A DNA stretch of 64,000 nucleotides, from assembly GCA_025667525.1 (NCBI GenBank), contig CM046882.1, positions 24,068,488-24,132,487 on the forward strand. Direction: 5' to 3'. The notes beneath the pieces are model-generated. The model was not told where the DNA came from. It ran no database searches and worked only from the letters and a program-made list of their open reading frames with translations. This DNA comes from Glebionis coronaria (taxonomy: Eukaryota > Streptophyta > Magnoliopsida > Asterales > Asteraceae). Positions within the stretch are counted from its first letter, which is position 1; each line of letters starts with the position of its first letter. This document shows, piece by piece, positions 20,831 to 33,261 of the stretch. Both the position numbers and the translations under genes were made by a program.

Positions 20831-23800
20831 GATACCAAGCCGCCTCCTACTGTCGGGCGTGTCTACACGACATCTCGAGACCAGGCCAACAAGTCTACAG
20901 GTACCATCACTGGAATCTTGTATATGTATGGTCGCGCAGCATGTGTTCTTTTCGATACGGGTGCTACTCACTCGGTTATTTCTACTGCTTATGCTAAGAA
21001 CATTAGGATGCCTCCCTTGCCACTAGAAAATAGGCTTACTATTTCCACGCCTTCGAGGGACTCTGTATTAATCACCCATGTATACAAGAGTCTTCCCCTA
21101 GAATTTGATGATAAGGTTCGACCTGTCGACGCACTTCCGCTGGACATGAATGACTTCGACATGATTTTGGGCATGGATTGGCTATCCAAATATCATGCTA
21201 CTATAGACTGCCATTCATATCGAGTTATCTTCGGTGATGTCAATGCACCAGAGTACATTCATAATGGGTTCATACCTGGACGGTCTGTACAAATGATATC
21301 CACCCTACAAGCGCGTGCACTACTGTTACATGGCTGCGAGGGTTACCTAGCTACGGTTCACGACCTGGATGCTGAGTCTCCATCGATTCAGGATCAACCA
21401 ATAGTGTCGGAATTACAAGACGTGTTTCCAGCAGAACTTCCGGGCATACCACCTGCACGAGAAGTGGAATTCAGTATCGAGCTGGTTCCAGGAGCTGAAC
21501 CAATCTCCAAGGCTCCTTATCGCATGGCTCCCAAAGAGCTGAAGGAGCTGAAGGATCAACTGCAAGAACTTCTCGAACGAGGTTTCATTCGACCGAGCGC
21601 ATCTCCATGGGGCGCACCGGTTTTGTTTGTTAAGAAGAAGGACGGCAGTATGCGTCTTTGCATAGACTATCGCGAGCTCAACAAGATTACCATTCGGAAT
21701 AGATATCCACTGCCACGCATTGACGATCTGTTTGACCAACTCCAAGGGGCCAAACACTTCTCCAAGATCGATCTTAGGTCAGGCTATCATTAGTTACGAG
21801 TCAAGGAGCAGGATATTGCTAAGACTGCCTTTCGTACTCGTTATGGCCACTACGAGTTTGTAGTTATGCCATTTGGCCTGACAAATGCTCCAGAAGTGTT
21901 CATGGATCTGATGAACAGAATCTTCCATGAATTTCTGGACAAATTCGTCATTGTTTTCATCGATGACATCCTAATTTTCTCTAAGTCCAAGGAGGAACAC
22001 GAAGACCATCTTCGTACAGTACTACAGATTCTTCGCCAGAAGCAGCTGTATGCTAAATTCTCCAAGTGTGAGTTCTGGCTAGACAAGGTGGCATTCTTAG
22101 GTCACATTGTATCAACAAAAGGAATCACTATGGATCCAGCGAAGGTTGAGGCCATCACTAAGTGGCCGAGGCCGACATCAGCGATGGAAGTCCGCAATTT
22201 CTTAGGCTTAGCTGGCTATTACCGTAGGTTCGTGGAGAACTTTTCCCGCTTAGCACTACCATTGACCAAACTGATGCGGAAAGGGGAGAAATTCGTCTAG
22301 ACTGAAGATCGAAAGAAGAGCTTTGAAGACCTGAAGCAGAAGCTAGTATCTGCACCTATTCTTACTCTACCATCTGATACGGGTGGATTTCAAATCTACA
22401 GCGATGCATCGGGGAAGGGACTTGGCTGTGTTCTCATGAAACATGGGAAAGTGATCGCGTACGCTTCACGGCAGCTTAAGCCTTATGAAGAGAATTACCC
22501 CACGCACGATCTGGAACTTGCTGCAATCGTGTTTGCATTGGAGATATGGAGACACTACTTATATGGAGAATCATGTGACATTTTCACGGACCACAAAAGC
22601 TTGAAGTATATCTTCACTCAACATGAATTGAACATGAGGCAGAGAAGATGGTTAGAGCTGTTGAAGGATTATGACATTAATCTTCAGTATCATCCCGGAA
22701 AGGCAAATGTAGTAACAGATGCCCTTAGCAGGAAGTCCGGAATGATCAACAGCATTAGAATCGAAGAGGAAATCATAAGAGACTTGGAGCGACTAGACAT
22801 CGAGATCATGGTACGTGGACAGCACGGTTACTGGGCTAATCTTAGAGTAGAACCCGAGTTACTATCTAAGATCAAGGAAGCTCAGAAGGATGACGGAGAA
22901 ATATGGGCGATAATACAGAATTTGGAGAAGCAGACAGAATCCAGAGTAGATGCAGATGGTATCGTATGGCAGGGCACTAGACTTTATGTTCCTGATGACC
23001 AAGAACTCCGGGAAGCTTTGCTAGCAGAAGCTCATAGCTCCCCATTCTCGATACATCCTGGTTCAACTAAAATGTACCATGACATCAAGCAGTACTTTTG
23101 GTGGAGTGGTATGAAGTAGGATGTGGCCACTTACGTCTCCAAATGTCTTACCTGCCAGCAGGTTAAGATCGAGCATCAGCGATCTGGCGGTCTCCTTCAA
23201 CCGTTAGACATTCCAGAGTGGAAGTGGGATAAAATCACCATGGATTTTGTTACCGGTCTTCCGCCTACCAAAATGAAGAACGATGCAATTTGGGTTATCG
23301 TTGATCGACTTACCAAATCAGCTTATTTCTTACCGATCCGCAAGGAAGATCCGGTAAGTAAACTCGCAGATACGTACAGACGAGAGATCATGAGACTACA
23401 CGGTGCACCATCCAGCATCGTCTCAGACAGAGATCCTCGATTCACTTCGCGCTTTTGGAAAAGTCTACAGAAAGCTTGGGGTACACAACTTAAGCTTAGC
23501 ACGGCCTTTCATCCTCAAACGGACGGACAGTCGGAGCGAACCATTCAGACATTAGAAGATAAGTTGAGGTCATGTGCGTTGGAATGGACGGGTGATGGGA
23601 CGAATACATCTGTTTGGTGGAGTTTGCGTACAACAACAGCTGGCACGCGAGCATCAAGTGTGCTCCATTTGAGATGTTGTATGGCAGAAAGTGTCGCGCC
23701 CCAATCTGCTGGGATTAGGTTGGCGAGCGAACACTCGAAGGACCAGAAATCATAGAGATGACAAACGAGAAGATCGCAGTAGCTAGACAGAAGATTCAGG

Positions 23801-24279
23801 AGGCACGATCACGTCAAAAGAGTTACGCCGACAAGCATCGTAGGGATTTACACTTTAACGTAGGAGATCACGTCTTCCTTAAGGTTTCGCCGGCACGTGG
23901 TGTTAGACGCTTCAGGATTAAAGGGAAGCTCAGTCCTCGTTTCATCGAACCGTTTGATATCATTGAACGAGTCGGTGAAGTATCTTACCGATTGGCGTTA
24001 CTTCCGCAGCTTTCGCATGTGCACAATGTGTTTCATGTGTCCTTACTCAGAGGGTATCAATATCATCCCCTTCACATGGTTCAGTATCCACTGGAACAGA
24101 TTCGTGAAGATCTCACTTTTATAGAAGAAACCGAACGAGTTCTTGACAGGCAAGAACGAGTCATGAGAAAGAAGACGATTCCATTCGTCAAAATTCTATG
24201 GAGGGATCATACCGAGCGGGAAGCCACTTGGGAAACAGAGGAGTCTATCCGGACTTCTTACCCTCATTTCATATTTTGA
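20831..24279 (+). pseudogene. gypsy element 1 pol (protease, RT, RNase H, integrase, chromodomain)
   Basis: Protease has the LFDTGATHS active site near 20948. RT spans about 21480-22310 with the FIDD catalytic box near 21957. RNase H (22390-22740) keeps Asp in YSDAS, Glu in HDLELAA and Asp in FTDHKSL. Integrase has the zinc motif H..H..CLTCQQVK (about 23050-23170) and a D,D,E core in MDFVTG, SDRDPRF and GQSERTIQ. The C-terminal 24130-24279 resembles a chromodomain (ILWRDHTEREATWE), which in chromoviruses guides integration to heterochromatin. Stops: TAG 21791, 22298, 23117 and 23716. A one-base frameshift lies near 23592. It is in the same frame as spliced gag, implying a single polyprotein ancestor. 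Confidence 0.92.
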
Positions 24280-24335
24280 ATTCGGGTATGTTCTTCTTTT
24301 CCAGTTTACTTTATCTATAATTCGGGGACGAATTA

Positions 24336-24356
24336 TTCTTTTTAGGGGGGAAGAGT
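24336..24356 (+). promoter_or_regulatory. Polypurine tract of gypsy element 1
   Basis: AGGGGGGAAGAGT directly precedes the 3' LTR. The upstream block ATTCGGGGACGAAT is shared, reverse-complemented, with element 2 (ATTCGTCCTCGAAT at 54309 and 54374), marking both as one lineage. Confidence 0.85.
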
Positions 24357-27269
24357 TGTAAAACCCGCATGCTTTTACCATGCATAGTACCTTAAGTTCG
24401 TACGTACTAGTTAAAAAACTTTCCTAATATAGCATGATTACGATTACGTGTTAGGAGTTTATGTATTACGTACGTGTTAGAACACGATAAATATTTTATT
24501 TGCACGATCACGTAATAATTATTTAGCAATAATTAATCACGAGCATACAATCACGAAATCACGAGCGTAATTAAAACACGAGCTATTATTAATTACGTAT
24601 ATATATTTAATACGAGCGTAATTAAATATATAAGAGTATGGTATTTACGTTACGGGAACATTTAAAACACGAACATAATTAAACATAAACGTGTATTAAA
24701 TAACAAGACACGAAACGAGGTACGGGAACCCCCACAAGGGAGTCCCTACCCGCGGCCAAAAGAGGGTAATGGGCCAAGCCCATTACCAATTTTACTAAAA
24801 GGGGGTTAAGTAATTTTTACTACTCAAAAATTACTTTACAGAAGATTTCAGGAAAAACCTAAAACCCTCCCTTTTCTCCTTTGTGCCGCCACCTACAAAC
24901 CACCATAGAAGGTGATTTTGATCTTGGATCTTGTTTATTTATTGGTTGTTCGTGTTTGTTCTTCACCCTCTTGATCCACGAATACGGTAAAACCTTTTTA
25001 ACTTGTTTTTCTTTTTAATCAATCTTTTATTAATTAAGAACACGTGATGTTTTAATAAAAACACATTAATTAAACCTAGATCTAACATGTTTTGATCATT
25101 AATTAATCAAAGGGGTCGATCAAAGGGGTGTTTGTTTTGGGCCGCAAGGTACAACCGACCCCAAGGGGGTTCGGTTTGTTTTAGCCGACCACCACCAAGA
25201 CCTTTTTGGTCTTGGTTGGTGCGTGTGGGTCCCACGGCAGCAAGGGGGTACCCCGATTTGGTTCGGGGTACGGCGTTGTTTCATATCCGGTGCATGTTTT
25301 TAGGCTTAGATCCGGATCATGATTATGTTAGTTGTTTATGTTATAAACTTATGTTAAAAAATTTAAATTAATAAAAGGTGAGATTAATTTAATAACATGA
25401 CTTAGGTTAATTAATTATTAATAAACATGAAATTATTTTAACCTAAGTATTTATATTATTAAGACTTATAATTAATTAATTATTTAAAAACCATGGATAT
25501 AATTAATTAATTAAACATGACTTAGGTTATATTATTAATATTTAATAATACATATTTAACCTAAGTATTTAATATATTTAATTAAAAACATGTCATACTT
25601 TAATTAAATATTATAACCTATAGTTTAATTAAATTACATGAAATAATTATTAAACTATATAATATATCATATGACTTAGGATATAATCATGAAAACACTT
25701 AGGCTTATTTACTTAGCTTATTTAACCAGCTTATTTCTAATTATGGAAACTTTCTATTTTTAGAAAACTTAATTAAATAAGGCAGCTATTTTATTTATGG
25801 AAACCAGCTATTTATTTATTTAAGGCGGCTAATCTATTTATAGAAACTCATTTAATTAAGGCAGCTAATCTATTTATGGAAACTTTCTATTTTTAGAAAC
25901 ATATCTATTTTAAGCAGTAAATCTATTTTTGGAAACTTTCTATTTTTGAAAACTTTCTATTTTTGGAAACTTTCTATTTTTGAAAACTTTCTATTTTAGG
26001 AAAACTGCTATTTTTGGAAAGTTACTTATTATTACACAGTAAGTATAATAACACATGAAAAACCAGAAATACTTAATCAGATTAAACAGAATATAAGATT
26101 TAACACAGTTTAAGGCTTTAAACAGTGTAAAATGGTAAGAACACATAAAATAAGCTAAGACGTGATATAAAACCAGCTATGTATGTAGTAAGCAGATACT
26201 TATTTCATGTACGTATTTATGTAGCACTAGTGTTTCGGAAGTAGGATTCTCGCAGTTTGTCGTTCTCGTTCACTGGAATAAGGTACGGATTCCCGTCCTT
26301 TCAGTATGGACATTCTTTCCTTATTTAGGATTCCCCGTATGCAGCCAACTGTTTTCCCGTAGTATAAGAATGAGTTTGATTGCTTATGTTTAAATATGAT
26401 TACCTATAGCCATATACATGCATGACCAGTTTCACCTAGTTATAGAGGTACCATAACCATAACATTAGAGGCACTGATGTTATGACTTCACCACGGCGGA
26501 GTGATTGCTCGTGGCGTCCCTTTAGCTTTTGGCCATTTATTTATATTTATCATGTGGGGCGTATGGGTACATCCTAGTTACACATTTTTATTCAGGATTT
26601 CATGGTGAATGTGGTGTGTGCCTTGCATCCTTCACAAGGAGCTGATCCCTCCTACCCATAAAACCAGTATATTAAATTAGAGGCAGCCCCTCTAATTTGC
26701 ATGATGAGGTCACCCCTCCAATTATTCATGCATGGTGGATATTCATGACCTATATTGGCTAAATGGTAAAATATGACAAACAATTTTTTATAAGATAAAC
26801 ATAAGACTTTCAAACTATAAAACCAGTTTTATTAAGACTTAACCAGGTTACTCGGGACTTAGTTTCTTCCGCTGTTATTATGTTATATGCTTATCCTATT
26901 CATGCTTTATTGTACATCCGTGCACTGAGCGTATTGCTCAGCCGTTTTCCTTTTCTATGTTCCCAAAACGGCAGGTACTCAGGGACGCTCGTAGACACTA
27001 AGAGTACGTGCATATGGACTGGAAGCTGTCTAGCCTTCTTTACATTATGCATTTCTTTTCTTTATGATACTTATGCTTTGGACATTGTTTCGTCCTTATT
27101 CCTTACTATACTATGTTTGTGTGTGATGAGCTTTACTTTTGGACTACCGATGTTTGATTGCGGTATTTTCCTTTATATGGTCAAGTAATGTTTAGACATT
27201 TTACCTTGTATGCTTTGATGACACGCCATAATTGCTGTGATATTTCCATTTCCAAAATGGGGTGTTACG
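24357..27269 (+). repeat. 3' LTR of gypsy element 1
   Basis: A 2913-bp repeat of 16081-19034. The last base is G instead of A (GTTACG), followed by the TGGCT target duplication. It carries four 17-bp units instead of six, and the same three hairpins near 26640-26720. Confidence 0.93.
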
Positions 27270-27274
27270 TGGCT

Positions 27275-28690
27275 AGTATTGGGTATTTTCAAAAAAATTC
27301 AAATTTTTGAACGTTGGGGGTCAAAACTAGCCGTTTTTTTCAAAACAAATCCCCAAAAATTTGATTTTTTACCTATAAAATCAAACCCAAAACCCCATAT
27401 TTTTATATCTTCAACACATTCTCATCTCCAAACACATAAATGAATCCAAATCAATGGGTGAATACTTTTTTCGAAAACCAAATGGCGAGTTCATCATCAT
27501 CCGAATACACCACCCGCCACAAACTCTCCAACTAGCAACCCTATTTCGTCGTTCACCCATCTAATGTCACAACAAATGCCACAATCTTATGTATCGAATT
27601 ACCAACCTCCTAACTTCAATCCGTTTATTAATTGCACACCCGAACAATTCTAACATATTCAAGTTTTTCAACGATTCCAACAATCCCAAAACTCACAACA
27701 AATTCCACAAAATTCTTCTCAAGAAACTTTAGTGCCCGATACCCAAGAAACCCAAGTACCCGAAACACAAGTTGAAGATTCGTCTTCAACTAAAAAATCT
27801 ATAAAAAACACGGGTAAAAAACCCCGTGAAATTCATGAAGAGGCTGCTAAAAAAATGAACGAATGTTTTGGACACAAGAGGAGGAAGAGCTATTAGCCGA
27901 ATGCTTTATCAAGATTTCCGAAAATGCTAAAGTTGGTGATGACCAAGACCGAGACACGTTTTGGTACAAAATACTAGATACTTATAACGAACATGCTCTC
28001 GGTTTAAATCTTGGGGAGCGTAACAAAAATATGTTGACGGGGAAGTGGACACCAATGAATCGGGAAGTAACAAAGTTTAACTCCCTATACGACTCAACAA
28101 AGTTGCTTGAAGAAGAAAATTTGATGACTCAGGTGGAAATTTTATACAAACAAGGTAACAAAAATCGAGATTTTGCTCATAAAAGTGCGTGGCTTTTTTT
28201 GAGGAACAAATATAAATGAAAAAATCCCGAGTCCACTAAATCACGAAGGAACCGAGGCTGAGCCATTGAGCCCGGCATGTTTGGTGATGATGAAATTCCT
28301 CGACCTTCCGGTGCTCCCCGAAAGGGTAAAGCTCAACGTTCAACAAGCTCACCCGCTACATCCGGCTCACAAAAAGATCAATTTGCCGAGATAATGCAAC
28401 AACAAATGCAAGCGGATCGGGAAAAAAAGCAAGAAAAATTGGATCGTTAGATGAGCGAAAGACTTGCATTTCTTGAGCTACAAAAAAGAAACGAGGCATT
28501 GAAGATTCTTGGAGTGGACACTACGTGATGGGCTCAAAACTACATCGATGAAGTCGAAAAATTGAAGGAAGAAACCCGAAAAAAATATTTCGGCTAGTAA
28601 TTTTTTTAAAATTTGCATTTGTTTTTTTCGGCTTTTTTTGTCTTTATTTATTTGTAATGTTTTTTATTTGGAATTTTTGGTTTATCGAGA
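27275..28690 (+). mobile_element. Harbinger-like element, right part after the gypsy insertion
   Basis: Continues 15885-16080 across the gypsy element. It has a TATA-like ATAAAATC near 27376, then a broken ORF1. The right boundary is set by the start of the Copia element near 28690; no terminus or DDE transposase is present, so it is a truncated or non-autonomous copy. Confidence 0.5.
27440..28596 (+). pseudogene. Myb/SANT-like + NAM-associated ORF1 ('GST T3-like' family)
   Basis: The frame begins MNPNQWVNTFFENQMASSSSS. A Ser/Gln/Pro-rich N-terminal part leads to a trihelix/Myb-like domain (TQEEEELLAECFIKISENA, DTFWYKI, NMLTGKWTPMNREVTKFN, 27867-28220). The C-terminal part is Lys/Glu/Gln-rich, as in NAM-associated domains, ending KKYFG near 28596. 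Databases often label this family glutathione S-transferase T3-like, but nothing here resembles a GST; it is a transposon ORF1-type DNA-binding protein. At least three stops (near 27533, 27651, 28448) and frameshifts near 27866 and 28218 kill it. The gypsy element separates it from its upstream region. Confidence 0.68.
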
Positions 28691-28800
28691 ACATATTTTA
28701 AGGGATTTTAACATTGTTTCTCGACTTCAACTCACAACAACAAACACATTTACTTTCTCTCATTGTTCGATCAATTTTTGTAAATCTTAACTTATCGAAA

Positions 28801-30140
28801 TGGAGTACACATCTCTAACGGATAAGTCCATCCTCTCGGGTACGGATAATCATCCACCAATGTTGGAGAAATCTATGTACGAGGATTGTACTTCCCGAAT
28901 GGAACTTTACATGTTGAACAAAGAGATTGGACACCTCATTTGGGTATTGGTGCTCAATGGACCATTAGATTATGGTACAGTGACGGAAGATACAACTACT
29001 CGTCCTCGCACAATGGGTGAATTGACTGGAGATATGAAGATTCAATACAAATGTGATAAGTATGCTACAAACATCATTCTCCAAGCCCTTCCTCCAGATG
29101 TCTACAAACTCGTCAGCAAACTTAAAGTTGCCAAAGAGTTATGGGATAGAATTCGTGTTCTACTGCAAGGCACCTCGTTAACTAAACAAGAACGAGAGTG
29201 TAAGCTTTATGATACTTTTGATAAGTTTGCCTATGTGCCATGGGAGACTCTCAATGACTACTATCTGAGATTTATCCTATTGTTGAATGATCTAAATATC
29301 TATGGCATGGCAATTCCTACGTTTCAATTGAACACCAAGTATTTGAACACTCTTCCTTCAGAATGGAAAAAGTACGTGACAGATGTTAAATTGGCTAAGG
29401 ACTTGCATAACACAAATGTGGATCAACTTCAAGCTTTTCTCCAACAACACGAATGCCATGTGGTCGAGGCTCGGTTGTCTAAAACTCAAGTTCATGATCC
29501 ACTTGCCATGTATGCTTCTCAACAAAACATGGCTTATACTTATCAACAACCATCATACTTGCAGCAGCCACCACCACACACCTATCAGCAACCACATCAA
29601 CAATCTTATCAACCACCAATGATGCCACAACAAGCATTTCAACAAAGTGTTCATCAACAATCTTTTCCACAGCAACCACCATATCAGACATCACCATCAC
29701 AAGCCAACACTTCTCCATAGGGCTATACTCCTCAGCAAGGATATTTTCCAATAGAAGCACAACAAGCACAAGCTTTCTACTCTAATGAACTTCCACCAAT
29801 CCAAGCACCGGTCTTTACTCCAAATGATACGCCAGCTGATGTTCTAAACCATCTCACTGCCTACTTGTCAAAACTTGTTGCTACTAGAGGATTTTCACCA
29901 ACAAAAAATCAGCTTCGCACCTCTTCAAATCCTCGACAACAAGCTACTGTTCAAGATGGTCAAGTAATAGTGCAACCTATTCAGGGAAGGCAAAATTCAT
30001 ATGGACCTCCTACAAGGACTGTGAATGCTCAAGCTGTGAATTCTCAAGCTAATGGAAATGGAAGCCCCATTGGTCCTCAAAAGGTTGTGACCCGCTACAA
30101 TTGCCGAGGACAAGGTCATATGGCTAGGCAATGCACTTAG
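28801..30140 (+). pseudogene. Copia gag with degenerate zinc knuckle
   Basis: ATG 28801 opens a UBN2/gag-type capsid domain (ALPPDVYKLVSKLKVAKELW, ECKLYDTFDKFA, LNTLPSEWKKYVTDVKLAKD) to about residue 215, followed by a Gln/Pro-rich tail (about 29520-29720). A TAG at 29718 interrupts; the frame resumes to a knuckle RYNCRGQGHMARQC ending at a TAG at 30138. Both stops fit CAG-to-TAG change. The knuckle normally starts with CYNC; here the first Cys is Arg, so metal binding would be lost. The protein packages genomic RNA in cytoplasmic particles. Confidence 0.85.
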
Positions 30141-33100
30141 CCAAAAAGGAGAAGGGATGAAGCGTGGTTTCGTGAGAAGATGTATTTGGTCAATGCTCAG
30201 TCTAAGGGAAAGATTTTAGATTCAGAGGAGTTAGCATTTCTTGCAGACCCAGGGGCAGCAGATACTGAAGGCATTGCAGTCGTTTCCACTTCAAATGCAG
30301 CTTATCAAGCCGATGACCTTGACGCATATGATTCGGATTGTGATGACATTCACTCTGCCCAAGCTGCTCTCGTTGATAATCTCTCTCACTACAGTTCTGA
30401 TGTCGTCAGTGAGGTACCAACCACATCTAATAATGTTGATGATAACCAACATCAAGTTGGGCATGAAAATGACAACCTAGAACAGCGTTCGGGAACTAGT
30501 AACTCAAATGATGTGGTACCCAATCCTACACATTTGAGTGAACCTCAACCAAATGCTACGACGGGTATGGAATCTTATGCTCAACATGATTTGGTCATGG
30601 TGCCTAAACATATTATTGATCAAATGCATATGGCTCTCAGATAATCCGTAGATACGAATTCGACCCTAAATGCTGAGCTTGCGTTGCATAAAGAAAAGGT
30701 CAAAGCTTTTGAAATGGTCCCTCAAGCAGAGAAAATAACATGTTCAGAATTTGACCAATTTCATTTTAAAAAGATTGAACACTTGAAAGAAATAGAATCA
30801 TTAAAAGCTAATCTTTCTAATGAATTAAAAGCAAAAGAGTCGGTTCTCAATGATTTTCAGAAACTTAAAATGGATTTCAAAACTCTCGAGTCTAAAAAGT
30901 TTGAATCGGAAATTTATGCTACAAAACTTCTTAAATTCAAAGAACAACAGCTTTTAAAACAATACGCTTCCACAGAAAAGGTTCATCTTTTGAATAAATC
31001 ATTTAAAGAACTCGAACTTAAACGTCTTCAAGATTTACCACCTAATCCCGGTTATGCAAAACAAGCTCAGGAATATATTCCGTGTCTTTATGATATGACC
31101 CTAACTGGAAAATCGAAAGAAGCACCTTTTGTTCGTAGTACTGAGGAGACACAGTCACTTGCGGAAGAAACTCATTCTAAAATGCTTTCAAAATTCCATA
31201 CGATTGATTATGATCAGTATAACAAAGATCAAATGTCTAAAAAGACCCGCATTCGCTTACAAAAGGAATTAGCTGAATTGATAGTTCTTGTGCCCCAAAG
31301 TTTATCAAATGAAAACCCTCCTAGTACGTCTCCCACACTTGTTAAAACGGATTTAACGAAGTTAATTCCACCGATAAGTAAGGCGTCCGTTAACTTAAAT
31401 GCGGTTCACCAACACTTAGCCGATTTTGACAAGGTCATTTTGGAACGTACGACGGCTTCGGCCATAACGGAAGGTGAATGGAACTTTGAGCACATTAGAG
31501 CTGCGTTCCGAAACGAAATTGTTCTGTTTGTAGACAATGTTAAAGCTTGTCTTAGTAATCTTGATCAAGATTTGCTTTTGGAAATAGAAGAAGTTAGACG
31601 TGTTTTCAATGAAATGGATGATGCTTATGAAAACAGTTTACTTGAAATAGAACGGGTTTCACGCCAAAATGATCAGCTTTTGAAGCAAGTGATGTCTCAT
31701 AATCTAGTTTCCGTCTGTTTGAATAAAAGTGTTGATAATGATTCTATTGTGTATAATGTTGAATCTGTGGATCATGTGGTAGATAGTACTTGTCACGAAT
31801 CTGACGCTGAATTTTTAAAACTTCAAGATTCATATTCTTCGCTTTCAAAACGTTTTGATGAGATTCAAACACATTGTATTTCGCTTGAATTCAAGCAACA
31901 ATTTATTCAAGAAATCTTTGAAACGTCATTCGAAGGTGTTAATATCGATGATGCAAACTTTGAAAACAATTTTCGATTGAATTTACAATCAAAACAGTGT
32001 CAGCCAAGTGACAAAGTTGCTAAATCTTTGTCGATAGACATAGAGAAATCTAAGGAGCTTAACTGTATGAACGTACTTGAGGCCGCTGAGAATTTTAAAC
32101 TTGATCTAGATAATCGGGTTTCCAAGATTTTGTCCAAATTTGATAACTTAAAACAGAAAGATACACGACTCTTCAATTCAGTAAAGCCCGTATGTGTTAT
32201 TAACACTGCACAGAATCAATCATTGATTGAACAATTGTATCGGAAGTCGGTGGAAGTATCTGATTTGAGGGAACAAATTTGTGATAAAAATCTGGTCTTG
32301 GCTGAGTTAAAGGAAACACTTCGTACTCTAAAAGGTAAGAATGTTGTGGATAACGCAGCCACTGTCTCAGCATCGTCCGCTAGTGCAATCAAAAGGAACC
32401 TTAAAGCCGTCACACAACTTAACAAGGGCCCTAGGACTAAACCATCTCAAACTTTTGTCACTAAAGATAAGGCGGAATCAAAACTAGCTTCTAATATTCC
32501 TGTGTTGCCTTCTACAGGAGTAATCACGACTACTAGCGCTCAAAGATCTAAGCTTAAAAGAAACAAGAAGAATGATAGGATCTCGCCTCATCTAGTATTT
32601 AAGTGAAGAAGAAAATAGAAGCCCATCCTAGGAATGTTATTTCTGTTTTGAATAAAAAGAATAATGTAGCTAAACCTAAAGGCTCTGCGGTTGTGCAGCG
32701 TTCTAAGCCTACTGTGAATTCTAATTTGAAATGTTGGAATTGCAATAAATGTATGTTTTCTAGTCGTCATGATTCTTGCCTTATTGACCATGTGAATGAG
32801 ATGAATGCCCGGAAAAATGGATTAGAATGGAAACCGACTAGGAAAGTGTTAACCCAAGTTGGTTGGTTGTGGCGCCCCACTGGTAGAACTTTCACTATAG
32901 TAGGAAATATGTGCCCTTTAACTAGGATCACTCCCACTAAAGCGAAGAAAGCATGCCCTTTAACTAGGAGTACCAAGGCTACCAAAACACAAGCGTGTCC
33001 TTTAACTAGGAACCCTGATACTACTGTAGGAACCAAGTGCCCTTTAAATAGGTCTACTCCCACTTTAGTGCCCGCGAATAATCCAAAACCTAAGAAAGTT

Positions 33101-33260
33101 GGAACAGTAAAATCTGTTAGTGCTAAAACTCACATTAGAAAACGCAGGAAATCTAAGGGTCACACAAATGTTAGCACTTCTGATAATCTTATATATGTAT
33201 CTGCTAACACTCAGGAACCAATAGTTTCCAATGCATTGTCTACTGTTGTTATTGAAAACA
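30141..33260 (+). pseudogene. Copia polyprotein coiled-coil extension
   Basis: About 1000 codons lie between the knuckle and protease. An acidic segment (DDLDAYDSDCDD, 30315-30360) and long heptad-like stretches rich in Leu, Lys, Glu and Asn (30684-32606, one open run of 640 codons) predict coiled coil. A basic C-terminal part contains four 42-bp repeats encoding CPLTR units (32912-33079). TAA at 30642 and a frameshift near 32600 break it. Gag extensions with coiled coil are known in Sirevirus-type copia elements; the exact role is not established. Confidence 0.75.
32912..33079 (+). repeat. Four in-frame 42-bp repeats (CPLTR motif)
   Basis: Units start at 32912, 32954, 32996 and 33038, exactly 42 bp apart. 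Each encodes 14 residues beginning CPLTR or CPLNR. The first is preceded by WRPTGRTFTIVGNM. Confidence 0.9.
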
Positions 33261-33261
33261 G

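Larger units (their letters stand above)
16081..27269 (+). mobile_element. Full-length Ty3/gypsy chromovirus (Tekay/Del-like), element 1
   Basis: This 11.2-kb element has LTRs of 2954 and 2913 bp (TGTAAAACCC..GTTACA/G) and a perfect 5-bp target duplication TGGCT (16076-16080, 27270-27274). It has a Met-tRNA primer site, gag with zinc knuckle, protease, RT, RNase H, integrase and a C-terminal chromodomain-like segment in canonical gypsy order. Long LTRs and the chromodomain tail support Tekay/Del. In the first ~600 bp the LTRs differ at about 6 positions (about 1%), so insertion is recent. Nevertheless gag-pol has seven premature stops and one frameshift, so this copy cannot encode its own proteins. 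Confidence 0.93.

Noticed and set aside
27440..28596. A glutathione S-transferase gene
   Set aside because: The family name is a database label; the sequence shows Myb-like and NAM-associated features and no GST fold motifs.
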